Source: Sphingobacterium sp. UBA2700 (GTDB taxonomy: Bacteria > Bacteroidota > Bacteroidia > Sphingobacteriales > Sphingobacteriaceae). Taken from it: 64,000 bases of DNA. This document shows positions 44,923 through 52,425 of the stretch, piece after piece. Position numbers and translations under genes: made by a program. Numbering within the stretch: the first letter of the stretch is position 1; each line of letters opens with the position of its first letter. The notes beneath the pieces are model-generated. The model made no database searches. It saw only the letters and a list, made by a program, of their open reading frames with translations, and had not been told where the DNA came from. Where the stretch lies: positions 201,946 through 265,945 of the forward strand of contig DELI01000019.1 in NCBI GenBank assembly GCA_002354335.1, given 5' to 3'.

Positions 44923-45969
44923 TTAAATCAACGCTTTTTCTAGGATTTCTATTGTTCCCTTCGTCGCATCCAAGCGAACTTTCACACCTACAGGCAACAG
45001 GAACTGATCATCAATATGGCCAATAACCGCGCCAGTGTAAGCTGGGATATTTAACGGTTTAATAAAATCACGAAGGATTTGATCCAAGTTCAATGAACCA
45101 TAGCCTGCTGACGGTGAACAACCTGTACACTTACCGAAAACAAAACCCTTGATCTGCGAAAGGATGCCCGCATTCATCAATTGACAGAACATCCGATCCA
45201 CCTTCTCGGGGCTCTCGTTGATCTCCTCTAAAAACAAGATGCTGTCTTTAAAATCCGGAAGATAAGGAGAACCGCAAAGGCCGGAAATCAATGTTAAGTT
45301 ACCCCCTAAGAGCTTTCCTTCTACCACACCGGGATTAATCGTCGTTATGCGGTCCTTATATTGCACGATGTTGTCACCCTTTTTATCAGGGTTTGAAAAA
45401 GTGACCAGTTTATTGTCAATAAACTGATCGTTAAAAGTTTTGGCTACGAAGTTGCTCCAGTTCGACGTACCAACAGGACCATGGAAAGTAACCAAACCTA
45501 CTTTTGCTTGGAACGCCATGATTAATGCGGTAATATCACTGTAGCCCAATAATACTTTCGGGTTATTCGCAATAAGCTTATAATCTATTTTTGAAAGTAA
45601 TCGAGATGCTCCCGCACCTCCACGAATACAGAGAATCCCGGCAACAGATTTATCGGCAAACATAGCGTGCAAATCTTCGAGTCGTTGCGCGTCGGTACCT
45701 GCCAGGTTACCATAGCGCTCGCGAATATATTTTCCTTCCTTGACCTTGAACCCGAAATAAGTTAACACTTCTTTGGTCAAGGTGATCGCATCCTCATCGC
45801 CTAAGGCACTAGCTGGCGTAATGATACCAATGGTATCGCCAGCTTTCAACACTTTACCTTTCAATAAAGGTTTTACCTGCGCTGCCATAGCGATGGCATC
45901 TGAACTGCCCGCAAACGGGATGGCAGCCATCCCCAATCCTAAAGATTTTAAGAATGAACGTTTATCCAT
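44923..45969 (-). CDS. LD-carboxypeptidase (S66), YkfA/LdcA-like
   Basis: A 348-residue S66 peptidase. The nucleophile serine lies in VLLGYSDITALIM (about residue 145), the catalytic glutamate in ILFLEEINESPEKVDRM (about residue 252) and the histidine in TGAVIGHIDDQFLLPVG (about residue 322). The N-terminus MDKRSFLKSLGLGMAAIPFAG resembles a Tat signal with KR in place of RR, so it is probably exported, in contrast to cytosolic E. coli LdcA. LD-carboxypeptidases remove the terminal D-Ala from murein tetrapeptides. Sits two bases after the dihydroorotase gene and one base before the M14 gene. Confidence 0.9.
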   Translation of the reverse strand: MDKRSFLKSLGLGMAAIPFAGSSDAIAMAAQVKPLLKGKVLKAGDTIGIITPASALGDEDAITLTKEVLTYFGFKVKEGKYIRERYGNLAGTDAQRLEDLHAMFADKSVAGILCIRGGAGASRLLSKIDYKLIANNPKVLLGYSDITALIMAFQAKVGLVTFHGPVGTSNWSNFVAKTFNDQFIDNKLVTFSNPDKKGDNIVQYKDRITTINPGVVEGKLLGGNLTLISGLCGSPYLPDFKDSILFLEEINESPEKVDRMFCQLMNAGILSQIKGFVFGKCTGCSPSAGYGSLNLDQILRDFIKPLNIPAYTGAVIGHIDDQFLLPVGVKVRLDATKGTIEILEKALI

Positions 45970-45971
45970 TA

Positions 45972-47306
45972 TTATCTATTAAAAAGTAAACGATGTCCTG
46001 AACCAACTTCTAAGATAGCACCATTGCTATAGGCAATATTGCCTGACACCAAAGTATGCTCAATCGTAGAAGAGAAGGTATAATCCTCGAATGGCGACCA
46101 GCCACATTTCGAAAGTATATTCGATTTATTTACCTTATAAGGTTTATTCAAGTCTACCAAGACTAAATCTGCCCAATAACCTTCACGTATAAAACCACGT
46201 TGTTCAATCTGGAATAAGGTTGCTGTATTATGCGCTGATTTTTGAACTAATTGTTCCAAAGTCATCTTGCCCTGTTTTACTAAGTCAATCAATGCCTGTA
46301 AAGCATGCTGCACCAATGGCCCACCAGATGGCGCTTGCAAATAAGCTTGCGATTTCTCTTCGACGGTATGCGGCGCATGATCTGTTGCAATCACATCAAT
46401 ATGCCCATCCAATACCGCTTTCAAAATGGCGTCGCGGTCATCGGCAGTTTTCACCGCAGGATTCCATTTAATAAAATTCCCTTTCGTTTTATAGTCGGCA
46501 TCCGAAAACCAAAGATGGTGTATACAAGCTTCCGCCGTGATGCGCTTCTGCTCCAATGGAATCGTATTATCAAACAAGCCAGTTTCTTTGGCCGTTGATA
46601 TATGAAGAATATGTAATCGCGTATTATTTTTCTTGGCCAACTCCACCGCTTTGGATGAAGAAAGATAACAAGCCTCTGCCGAGCGGATCAGCGGGTGCAT
46701 TTCAATCGTTACGTTGTCGCCATACTTTTCTTTATAGGCCGCTAGATTTGCTTGAATCGTCGCTTCATCTTCACAATGCGTGGCAATTAATGTGGGCGCC
46801 TGACTAAAGATTGCTTCCAGCGACTGTTCATTATCGACGAGCATATTCCCAGTAGAAGAACCCATAAATATTTTAATACCACATACATCGCGTGGATTCG
46901 TTTTCAATACTTCATCCAGGTTATCATTGGCCGCCCCCATAAAAAACGAGTAATTGGCTAAAGAACTATCCTGTGCGATATCATACTTATCTTGCAATAG
47001 TTTTTGTGTCAATGTATTTGGCACGGTGTTCGGCATCTCCATAAAAGAGGTCGTCCCGCCGGCAACAGCAGCGCGACTTTCCGTAAAAATATTCGCCTTA
47101 TGCGTTAATCCAGGCTCGCGAAAATGAACCTGATCGTCGATCAATCCCGGAAAGAGATGCAGACCCTCCGCATTTATCTCTTTATCAGCAGAAATATCAA
47201 TCGTCCCAGCGATTTTTTCTATACGACCATTTTTAATCAATAGATCTTGCGCCTTGACCTCCCCTTCATTTACTACCTGCGCATTTTTGATAAGTATTGT
47301 AGACAT
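45972..47306 (-). CDS. Dihydroorotase-family amidohydrolase
   Basis: A 444-residue cyclic amidohydrolase. Metal-site motifs are DDQVHFREPGLTHKANI (about residue 57), CGIKIFMGSSTGN (lysine position about 145), THCEDE, LHILHISTAKE and ATDHAPHTVEEK (catalytic aspartate). These match class I dihydroorotase, which converts carbamoyl-aspartate to dihydroorotate in pyrimidine synthesis. It is the first gene of a three-gene unit with two cell-wall peptidases, an odd place for pyrC; either the operon is mixed, or this member acts on another cyclic amide such as a lactam from peptide catabolism. I leave the symbol open for that reason. Confidence 0.85.
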   Translation of the reverse strand: MSTILIKNAQVVNEGEVKAQDLLIKNGRIEKIAGTIDISADKEINAEGLHLFPGLIDDQVHFREPGLTHKANIFTESRAAVAGGTTSFMEMPNTVPNTLTQKLLQDKYDIAQDSSLANYSFFMGAANDNLDEVLKTNPRDVCGIKIFMGSSTGNMLVDNEQSLEAIFSQAPTLIATHCEDEATIQANLAAYKEKYGDNVTIEMHPLIRSAEACYLSSSKAVELAKKNNTRLHILHISTAKETGLFDNTIPLEQKRITAEACIHHLWFSDADYKTKGNFIKWNPAVKTADDRDAILKAVLDGHIDVIATDHAPHTVEEKSQAYLQAPSGGPLVQHALQALIDLVKQGKMTLEQLVQKSAHNTATLFQIEQRGFIREGYWADLVLVDLNKPYKVNKSNILSKCGWSPFEDYTFSSTIEHTLVSGNIAYSNGAILEVGSGHRLLFNR

Positions 47307-47488
47307 GTATATTTATTTTAGGATAAACAAATATACTAAATAGGAATTCCTAAAGCGGATTAATTGCGTATTATGGTTCAAATGTCCCTTCCGGAACATA
47401 AAACATTTCCAACTCTTCTGTAGATATTCCACTATAAAGTTGATAATCACCATGTTTCAATTTTCGAATTTTACTATTTTTAACCAAT

Positions 47489-47510
47489 AATAATATAATA
47501 TCATATTATT
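47489..47510. promoter_or_regulatory. AT-only inverted repeat upstream of the LuxR-type gene
   Basis: AATAATAT at 47489-47496 and ATATTATT at 47503-47510 form an 8+8 dyad with a 6-base spacer, 90 bases before the regulator's ATG. The 293-base spacer 47307-47599 contains no gene, and shows this and the next palindrome only. Confidence 0.3.
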
Positions 47511-47546
47511 TAATATAACCATATAACGCTTAGAGTAATGAATACC

Positions 47547-47558
47547 GAGGTTAACCTC
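47547..47558. promoter_or_regulatory. Perfect 12-bp palindrome GAGGTTAACCTC
   Basis: This uninterrupted palindrome lies 41 bases upstream of the regulator's ATG in AT-rich surroundings where G+C-containing symmetry is conspicuous. It is a plausible operator for autoregulation or for another factor. Confidence 0.4.
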
Positions 47559-47599
47559 TTGACTGGTCATTAATAATTCCCATTATAATATATTCTGCC

Positions 47600-48643
47600 A
47601 TGCTTAATAAATTCTGGAATCACATTTCCTATCGACATGTACCCCAAGAAACTGTAAATCAACCAAGATTAATTCAACTAAAGATTATTAACCGCCTCAC
47701 GCTGGGCACCTCAATAATCATTTTCTTACATGTAATTCGCGATTACTTTTTTTTAAACTTTCCTTGGACCTGGCTAACAAGCAGCAGGATCATCCTGGCT
47801 GCATTTTTACTCTACTGTTATTTTCATTATAAGGCACGCTTCAGGGCAATTTTCCAATTTAGCCTCTATTTTATTTTGGCGGCCTTAATATTCACGATGA
47901 GCCTCTGCTATGGAGTAGACAGCGATTTCTATCTTTTCTTTTTCCCTTATTTGGGGAGTTTCAGCTTATTATTTAATGATAAAGACAATTTCAAATACAG
48001 TATTCTCCTTTACAGCCTTACCTTTCTGATTGTTCTATCACTAAATAAATTTCAGATTGAACCTTATCACTTTAATATAGAGGAATATAGTCATGCCCAG
48101 CAGACGATCCGCATTCAGACTATTCTTGAGGTGTTGATACTCACGGGTTTTCACAGCTATTATGTATTCGAAAAAAATATGAAACTCATTTCACTTAATA
48201 ACAACTACCAAAGCAGCAATAATGAAATTGTTGCATTGAAAGCGGCAGTTGAAGATGAGAAGATTAATAAATTAGAAGAACTTCTCGAATTAGCGAAATC
48301 CTGCGACCCTGGCTTCCTCTCCTTATTCCAACATATATTTCCAAAATTCCGCGATGCGCTGTATGAAATCAATTCAAACTTTGGCCAGGAGGACTTTCGC
48401 CTTTGCGCCTATATAAAATTAGGTTTTAACACCAAAGAAATTGCCCACTATAACCATCTATCCATACGTACGGTGCAAACGAAGAAGAGTAGATTAAGGA
48501 AGACATTTGGTGTTGCGTCAGAAAAAAACCTTTACGTGTGGGTTTCTGAAATCGTTGACCAAGCCACTTCTACTTTTTTAAGCACGAGTGAAAGATGTAA
48601 TGATGCATCCACAAATCACTTTGAATCAATAAAAACCATGTAA
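47600..48643 (+). CDS. Membrane-bound LuxR-type transcriptional regulator
   Basis: A 347-residue protein with five or six predicted transmembrane helices between residues about 35 and 190 (for example SIIIFLHVIRDYFFL and ALIFTMSLCYGV), a coiled linker at about 205-235, and a C-terminal LuxR-like helix-turn-helix (LCAYIKLGFNTKEIAHYNHLSIRTVQTKKSRLRKTFG, about 270-310; key residues are the NTKEIA and SIRTVQTKKSRLR helices). No receiver or kinase domain is visible. Membrane-anchored one-component regulators of this kind occur in Bacteroidota, where the sensor is the membrane part. The following genes on the same strand, a small peptide and a fimbrillin-like lipoprotein, are the likely targets. 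Confidence 0.8.
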   Translation: MLNKFWNHISYRHVPQETVNQPRLIQLKIINRLTLGTSIIIFLHVIRDYFFLNFPWTWLTSSRIILAAFLLYCYFHYKARFRAIFQFSLYFILAALIFTMSLCYGVDSDFYLFFFPYLGSFSLLFNDKDNFKYSILLYSLTFLIVLSLNKFQIEPYHFNIEEYSHAQQTIRIQTILEVLILTGFHSYYVFEKNMKLISLNNNYQSSNNEIVALKAAVEDEKINKLEELLELAKSCDPGFLSLFQHIFPKFRDALYEINSNFGQEDFRLCAYIKLGFNTKEIAHYNHLSIRTVQTKKSRLRKTFGVASEKNLYVWVSEIVDQATSTFLSTSERCNDASTNHFESIKTM

Positions 48644-48759
48644 AAATTACTACAAAACGTAGTTTATACGTATCATAAATCGAACTTTTGGTGTAGCCCA
48701 ACTTTCTCATTTACCCTGCTTTTCAGCATATGTTTGACGGCGTTAAACACCTGAAAAAC

Positions 48760-48912
48760 ATGAAAAAACCAAATTATCAAGGTCCGCTGATCAAGCTGGA
48801 GCTCATTGAACTAGAATGCGGAATTGCCGCCCAGTCGACAGAAGGGGTTGACATCGGAACCCCAGGCGTAGAAGATCCGCCAGAAGACATTGATGAGCAG
48901 GAGTTATTTTAA
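48760..48912 (+). CDS. Small acidic-tailed peptide (~50 residues), function unknown
   Basis: The start is uncertain: ATG at 48730 gives 60 residues and ATG at 48760 gives 50 (MKKPNYQGPLIKL). I prefer the second because the basic MKK start, YxxPxI-like YQGPLIKLELIELE segment and GIAAQS turn resemble other short Bacteroidota peptides that precede fimbrillin-like genes, as I recall them. The C-terminal half is acidic and proline-rich (GVEDPPEDIDEQELF). There is no signal peptide or transmembrane helix. It ends 20 bases before the lipoprotein ATG. It could be a leader peptide, an anti-regulator or a secreted precursor; nothing in the sequence decides. Confidence 0.65.
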   Translation: MKKPNYQGPLIKLELIELECGIAAQSTEGVDIGTPGVEDPPEDIDEQELF

Positions 48913-48932
48913 ATTAATTGAGAACAAAAAAA

Positions 48933-50450
48933 ATGAGGAAATTGAATTTCATTAAAAAATGCATGGTTGCCAGCCTGATCGTAGGATCAGTCTTTATTCA
49001 AGGTTGCGAGAAAAGTGAATCGGCAGCAGATACGGACGGAAACACGACCGTATTAATTAAAGTAGTCGATAAAGCGAGGATTCAAGCATCGACAACACTT
49101 CCTAAGATAAAATCTTATCAGATGGAAGTTCAAAGTGATAAGAACGACGACGTTCCGTTGCAGGTGACTGCAGAGTCAAGTGTTGAAGAAGGAATTACCC
49201 CAAACCAACCCAAACTTATCAGTTCAACCAACCGCTCTTCGGCGGCAGGACTAAAGGCGTCTACAAATGCTGCAAAAGGCGCAAAGTATCGCATGATGAT
49301 CTATTATAAGGATAGCGGTCTATTCTATAAATCGATGATGATGAATGCTGATGAGATGGCTAAAGTGGAACTACCTAGCCATAACACTTTTAATTGGATA
49401 GCTTATACCTACAACGACGACAGTGAGTTAGAAGTACCCAGCGACTTGGATAATCCAAAAATAGAATCACTGATCGAAAGACCGCTTTTATATGCTAGTG
49501 GTGAAATCGAAGTAGAGGGAGGCCAAGCGTCAATTGACATTCAATTTAAGTACTTACAGGCACAAGTTGTTGTAGAATTAAATTCCACACAAATGTATGG
49601 AACTGTCGTATCGGTGAAAGCTAAATTTGACAAGACAGACTACATCAAAAACGCTACATTAAACTTAAAAACGGGGAAATTCGAAGATGTACAAAGCAGC
49701 AATATCAGCGACCTGACGTTTCATACCGATGTAGACGGAAAAACAAAATACACATCATACTATACGATCGAACCTGAAAGATTGACAAACATGGGCGTTA
49801 TCTTTTCCGAGATTCAGGTGAAGCTCGATGAGACGGGAGAAATACGTTCAGGATTAACCAACGCAGGCGTCCCACAGCTCGTAAATTTTGAATTTGTAAA
49901 TCCTGCCTCCTTTAAGACGTTGAGAGCAAGATTGATGGTTACAGGCGGTTATTATCTTGTGCGCGGCATAAAATGGTCTCCAGGATACCTGTATATTCAT
50001 TCTGACGGCAGCTACCGCTTCCGTTCTGAGCAAAAGTATCTTGGCTATTATGACTGCGATTTCTACTGGAACTGGAAGTCAACAACACCTAGAGGACGAA
50101 CAGGAAGCGGCGATCCTTGCGCAAAGGTTTATCCGGAAGGCAACTGGCGACTACCTACATATGCTGAAATCAGCAAAATGGCAGGTACTTATTTGTCGAG
50201 CGGTTCTAATTTCGTCGCTTACCCCGACGAACGTACAACAAATCGTTATATGTACTTGATGGAGCATGGAATCATGTCCGGATATTACTGCAACGCAACA
50301 TGTACGGGTTATGGAAAAATTTGGTCGAGCACTCAAAAATCCAGTTGCGCTGCCTACATCTTAGAGATCGAAGCTTCATGCCTAAAAGCCTGGGTGACGC
50401 ATCTTTCAACAAGCTACAGGCTTCCTGTACGCTGCGTAAGAAACAATTAA
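48933..50450 (+). CDS. Fimbrillin-like lipoprotein with C-terminal FISUMP-like domain
   Basis: A 505-residue lipoprotein from the ATG at 48933; the frame also opens at a TTG at 48918. The signal peptide ends in FIQGC. A beta-rich Mfa/fimbrillin-like region (about residues 25-340; RMMIYYKDSGLFYKS, FNWIAYTYN, LQAQVVVELN) precedes a cysteine-containing C-terminal domain: VRGIKWSPGYLYI, YPEGNWRLPTYAEISKM, IWSSTQKSSCAAYILEI and SYRLPVRCVRNN. The NWRLPT and LPVRCV motifs belong to the FISUMP/DUF1566 group found on surface proteins. Six cysteines in the last 130 residues suggest disulfides. Likely a surface tip or adhesin protein, perhaps controlled by the upstream regulator. Confidence 0.75.
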   Translation: MRKLNFIKKCMVASLIVGSVFIQGCEKSESAADTDGNTTVLIKVVDKARIQASTTLPKIKSYQMEVQSDKNDDVPLQVTAESSVEEGITPNQPKLISSTNRSSAAGLKASTNAAKGAKYRMMIYYKDSGLFYKSMMMNADEMAKVELPSHNTFNWIAYTYNDDSELEVPSDLDNPKIESLIERPLLYASGEIEVEGGQASIDIQFKYLQAQVVVELNSTQMYGTVVSVKAKFDKTDYIKNATLNLKTGKFEDVQSSNISDLTFHTDVDGKTKYTSYYTIEPERLTNMGVIFSEIQVKLDETGEIRSGLTNAGVPQLVNFEFVNPASFKTLRARLMVTGGYYLVRGIKWSPGYLYIHSDGSYRFRSEQKYLGYYDCDFYWNWKSTTPRGRTGSGDPCAKVYPEGNWRLPTYAEISKMAGTYLSSGSNFVAYPDERTTNRYMYLMEHGIMSGYYCNATCTGYGKIWSSTQKSSCAAYILEIEASCLKAWVTHLSTSYRLPVRCVRNN

Positions 50451-50559
50451 ACGATACAGAAAAGTTAGAAAAGCTTTTTCTATATAGGTTTCAATTTATA
50501 ATTGTTTTTTCAAGTTAGCTTTCCATTTACCTATGGAAAATTGACTATTGCTTTACAAC

Positions 50560-50579
50560 GCTCCCCCCTCCGGGGGAGC
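50560..50579. terminator. G+C-rich terminator hairpin
   Basis: GCTCCCCC pairs perfectly with GGGGGAGC around a four-base loop; it is followed by TGCGTTTT. It lies between the convergent fimbrillin-like and SGNH hydrolase genes. Confidence 0.75.
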
Positions 50580-50590
50580 TGCGTTTTAGG

Positions 50591-51403
50591 TTAATGATAA
50601 CCTTCATAATAGGCTCCGCCGCAGGTCGGTTGTTTGGGATCAAATATCGATAATGCTTTGAATAAGGAAATCGCCATCTCTTTATGGCCTTGCCCATTTG
50701 GATGCAGTGGATCGTTCAATAGTTTCTTTGACCATTGATCGGCATACTTTCTTTTTAATTCGCCATTCCAAATTTCCCATTGATCGACGAAAATAACCTG
50801 CTCCTTAGCAACAAGGGCCTTCATTTCAGCAACGTAATCTTTTAAATTGGCGCGCTCTGGCGCATGCGATTCAAGAATCGCTGTTGGACTGAGCAGTACC
50901 GGAATAGCAGCAATTGCACGTATTTTTCGAATCAAATTCCCTAGATTTTCTCCATACTGCTCTACAGAAATGGCCTTGTCTTTCGCCGCGTCGTTCGTGC
51001 CGATCATTAGAAAAACGACCTGTGGCTTACTATGCGCGACTCGCCAATCAAAATCGTCTAGAATATTTTTGGTTGTATTTCCGCTCACAGCAGTATTAAT
51101 GATCAAATCGCGCGATCGCCCCATCTCATACCGCACGCGTTCAAAAAATATTTCGGAGTAGGTACGCATACCATGCGTATGTTTTGCCCCTTGAGTGATA
51201 CTATTTCCCGTAAATAGCCAGGTAATAGGGGTTTTGCTTTTCAGCATTTCTGCAATTGCTCGCTTATCTTTTTCGAGCGAATCACCTAACAGTTGATTGC
51301 AAACGACTTCTGGATTTCTCAACGTTAAACTAGCAGGCGTATTGCTTGCAGGATAAAGAAATAGAGAGGTGAAACAAGTTAAGAGTACATTGTTCAGGAT
51401 CAT
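50591..51403 (-). CDS. Secreted SGNH/GDSL-family hydrolase
   Basis: A 270-residue esterase-type hydrolase with an N-terminal signal (MILNNVLLTCFTSLFLYPAS). Block I reads WLFTGNSITQGAKHTHG with the nucleophile serine at about residue 69, block II AVSGNTTKNIL, block III FLMIGTNDAA, and block V NDPLHPNGQGHKEM with catalytic Asp and His. SGNH enzymes of this form deacetylate or de-esterify polysaccharides or lipids outside the cell; the substrate is not visible here. The 200-base upstream spacer 51404-51604 shows nothing distinctive. Confidence 0.87.
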   Translation of the reverse strand: MILNNVLLTCFTSLFLYPASNTPASLTLRNPEVVCNQLLGDSLEKDKRAIAEMLKSKTPITWLFTGNSITQGAKHTHGMRTYSEIFFERVRYEMGRSRDLIINTAVSGNTTKNILDDFDWRVAHSKPQVVFLMIGTNDAAKDKAISVEQYGENLGNLIRKIRAIAAIPVLLSPTAILESHAPERANLKDYVAEMKALVAKEQVIFVDQWEIWNGELKRKYADQWSKKLLNDPLHPNGQGHKEMAISLFKALSIFDPKQPTCGGAYYEGYH

Positions 51404-51604
51404 TTTAGGATTGATTTTTTGATTGAACTTAAGATACGATTTTTTGTTAAAGTTTCGAGCTTCTGACGAATCGCGGATTTACAAAAAAGCTATCCTTCGA
51501 ATGATCAATCCTAAGATGTCCTATTTTTTCGGAACGTGCCTGCTCCCAATGCCCATCAAGTAACTTGGGCCTAATACTCTCTCATTGGAAACTGGAAAAC
51601 TTTT

Positions 51605-51958
51605 TTATAGTTTTTTTAAGGTGACCCAGTTCTTTGGTTCAATCTCAAATTTTAGAGTAGAGCCACTGACTTCAAACGGCATTTTAAAGTCTCCATCCTC
51701 AACGATTACCCCCTTATTGGTTTTCGTATCAAACGTATAGGTTCCGGTCCAGTTGTTGGGCTGATAATATCCTTGGATTTTTCCACCAGCCTCAAATGCA
51801 AGGGTAATTTTAACCGGTTCCGGAAGCCCCCCGAATGTCCCCTTCCCTTCCCATTTGGTATCAACCAAATTGACGATTTCAATTTCATTCGAATCTTCCT
51901 TGCTACAGGAAACTAGGGTAATAGACAGCAAAAAAAAAGCATAGATTAATCTTTTCAT
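51605..51958 (-). CDS. Small lipocalin-like lipoprotein
   Basis: A 117-residue lipoprotein from the ATG at 51958 (MKRLIYAFFLLSITLVSCSKED; lipobox LVSC). The mature part starts with LVDTKWEGKGTFGG and continues as short alternating beta strands (KITLAFEAGGKIQGYYQ, GTYTFDTKTNKGVIVEDG, PFEVSGSTLKFEI), the pattern of small lipocalin/META-like beta barrels common as lipoproteins in Bacteroidota. No specific function can be given. The frame continues to 52003 but that part is not signal-peptide-like. Confidence 0.72.
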   Translation of the reverse strand: MKRLIYAFFLLSITLVSCSKEDSNEIEIVNLVDTKWEGKGTFGGLPEPVKITLAFEAGGKIQGYYQPNNWTGTYTFDTKTNKGVIVEDGDFKMPFEVSGSTLKFEIEPKNWVTLKKL

Positions 51959-52034
51959 AGTGTGTGATTTATGTGTGTGTGATGAGAAAAAATAATCAAA
52001 CACTATGCCGCTTGAAGTCTGCTTTTATCATCAG

Positions 52035-52103
52035 CCCTTTCACACCCAATGAATAGCCCTTTCAGAGTGGGTCTGATACGGTTATACATTGGGTATGAAA
52101 GGG
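52035..52103. repeat. Inverted repeat with 17-bp arms
   Basis: CCCTTTCACACCCAATG at 52035-52051 is the reverse complement, with one mismatch, of 52087-52103. A third partial copy of the arm (GCCCTTTCAGAGTGGG) lies between them. The spacer 52004-52425 between two lipoprotein/protease genes has no reading frame. Confidence 0.7.
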
Positions 52104-52123
52104 GTTTGTATTGGGTTTATGTT

Positions 52124-52367
52124 GTAGTTAGTGTTTAGTAGTTAGTATTTAGTAGTTAGTAGTTAGACCTATGTCGGGATTAGATGTTAGACAATTAGAT
52201 TTTAGGCAATGTGTATCCTTGAAAAGAGAGATATAAAGATGGAAAGGATATTTCGCCATAGGTCTAACTATTAAATACTAAGTACTAAAAACTATTCCTG
52301 AACCAGGAAAGGAAGGGTTTAAGACAGCACCAAATCTAATTTCTAAAATCTGACATCTAAAATCTAA
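52124..52367. repeat. TTAGTA-type degenerate repeats with inverted copies
   Basis: Left side: several tandem TTTAGTAGTTAGTA-like units (52133-52165) ending in TAGTTAGACCTATG (52160-52173). The exact complement of this 14-mer lies at 52257-52270, followed by an inverted run of the same units up to about 52296. A related ATTTTAGA-type repeat occurs at 52190-52205 and, in opposite orientation, at 52334-52367. The block looks like an intergenic repeat element rather than coding DNA. Confidence 0.7.
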
Positions 52368-52372
52368 CGCTT

Positions 52373-52405
52373 GCGCAAAAAAAAGAGGTCTCGAGGACCT
52401 CTTTT
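52373..52405 (-). terminator. Terminator of the trypsin-like protease gene
   Basis: AAAAGAGGTC (52381-52390) pairs perfectly with GACCTCTTTT (52396-52405). On the minus strand the stem is followed by eight T residues. It lies 20 bases after the protease stop. Confidence 0.88.
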
Positions 52406-52425
52406 ATGATGAATTTTTTTTGAGT

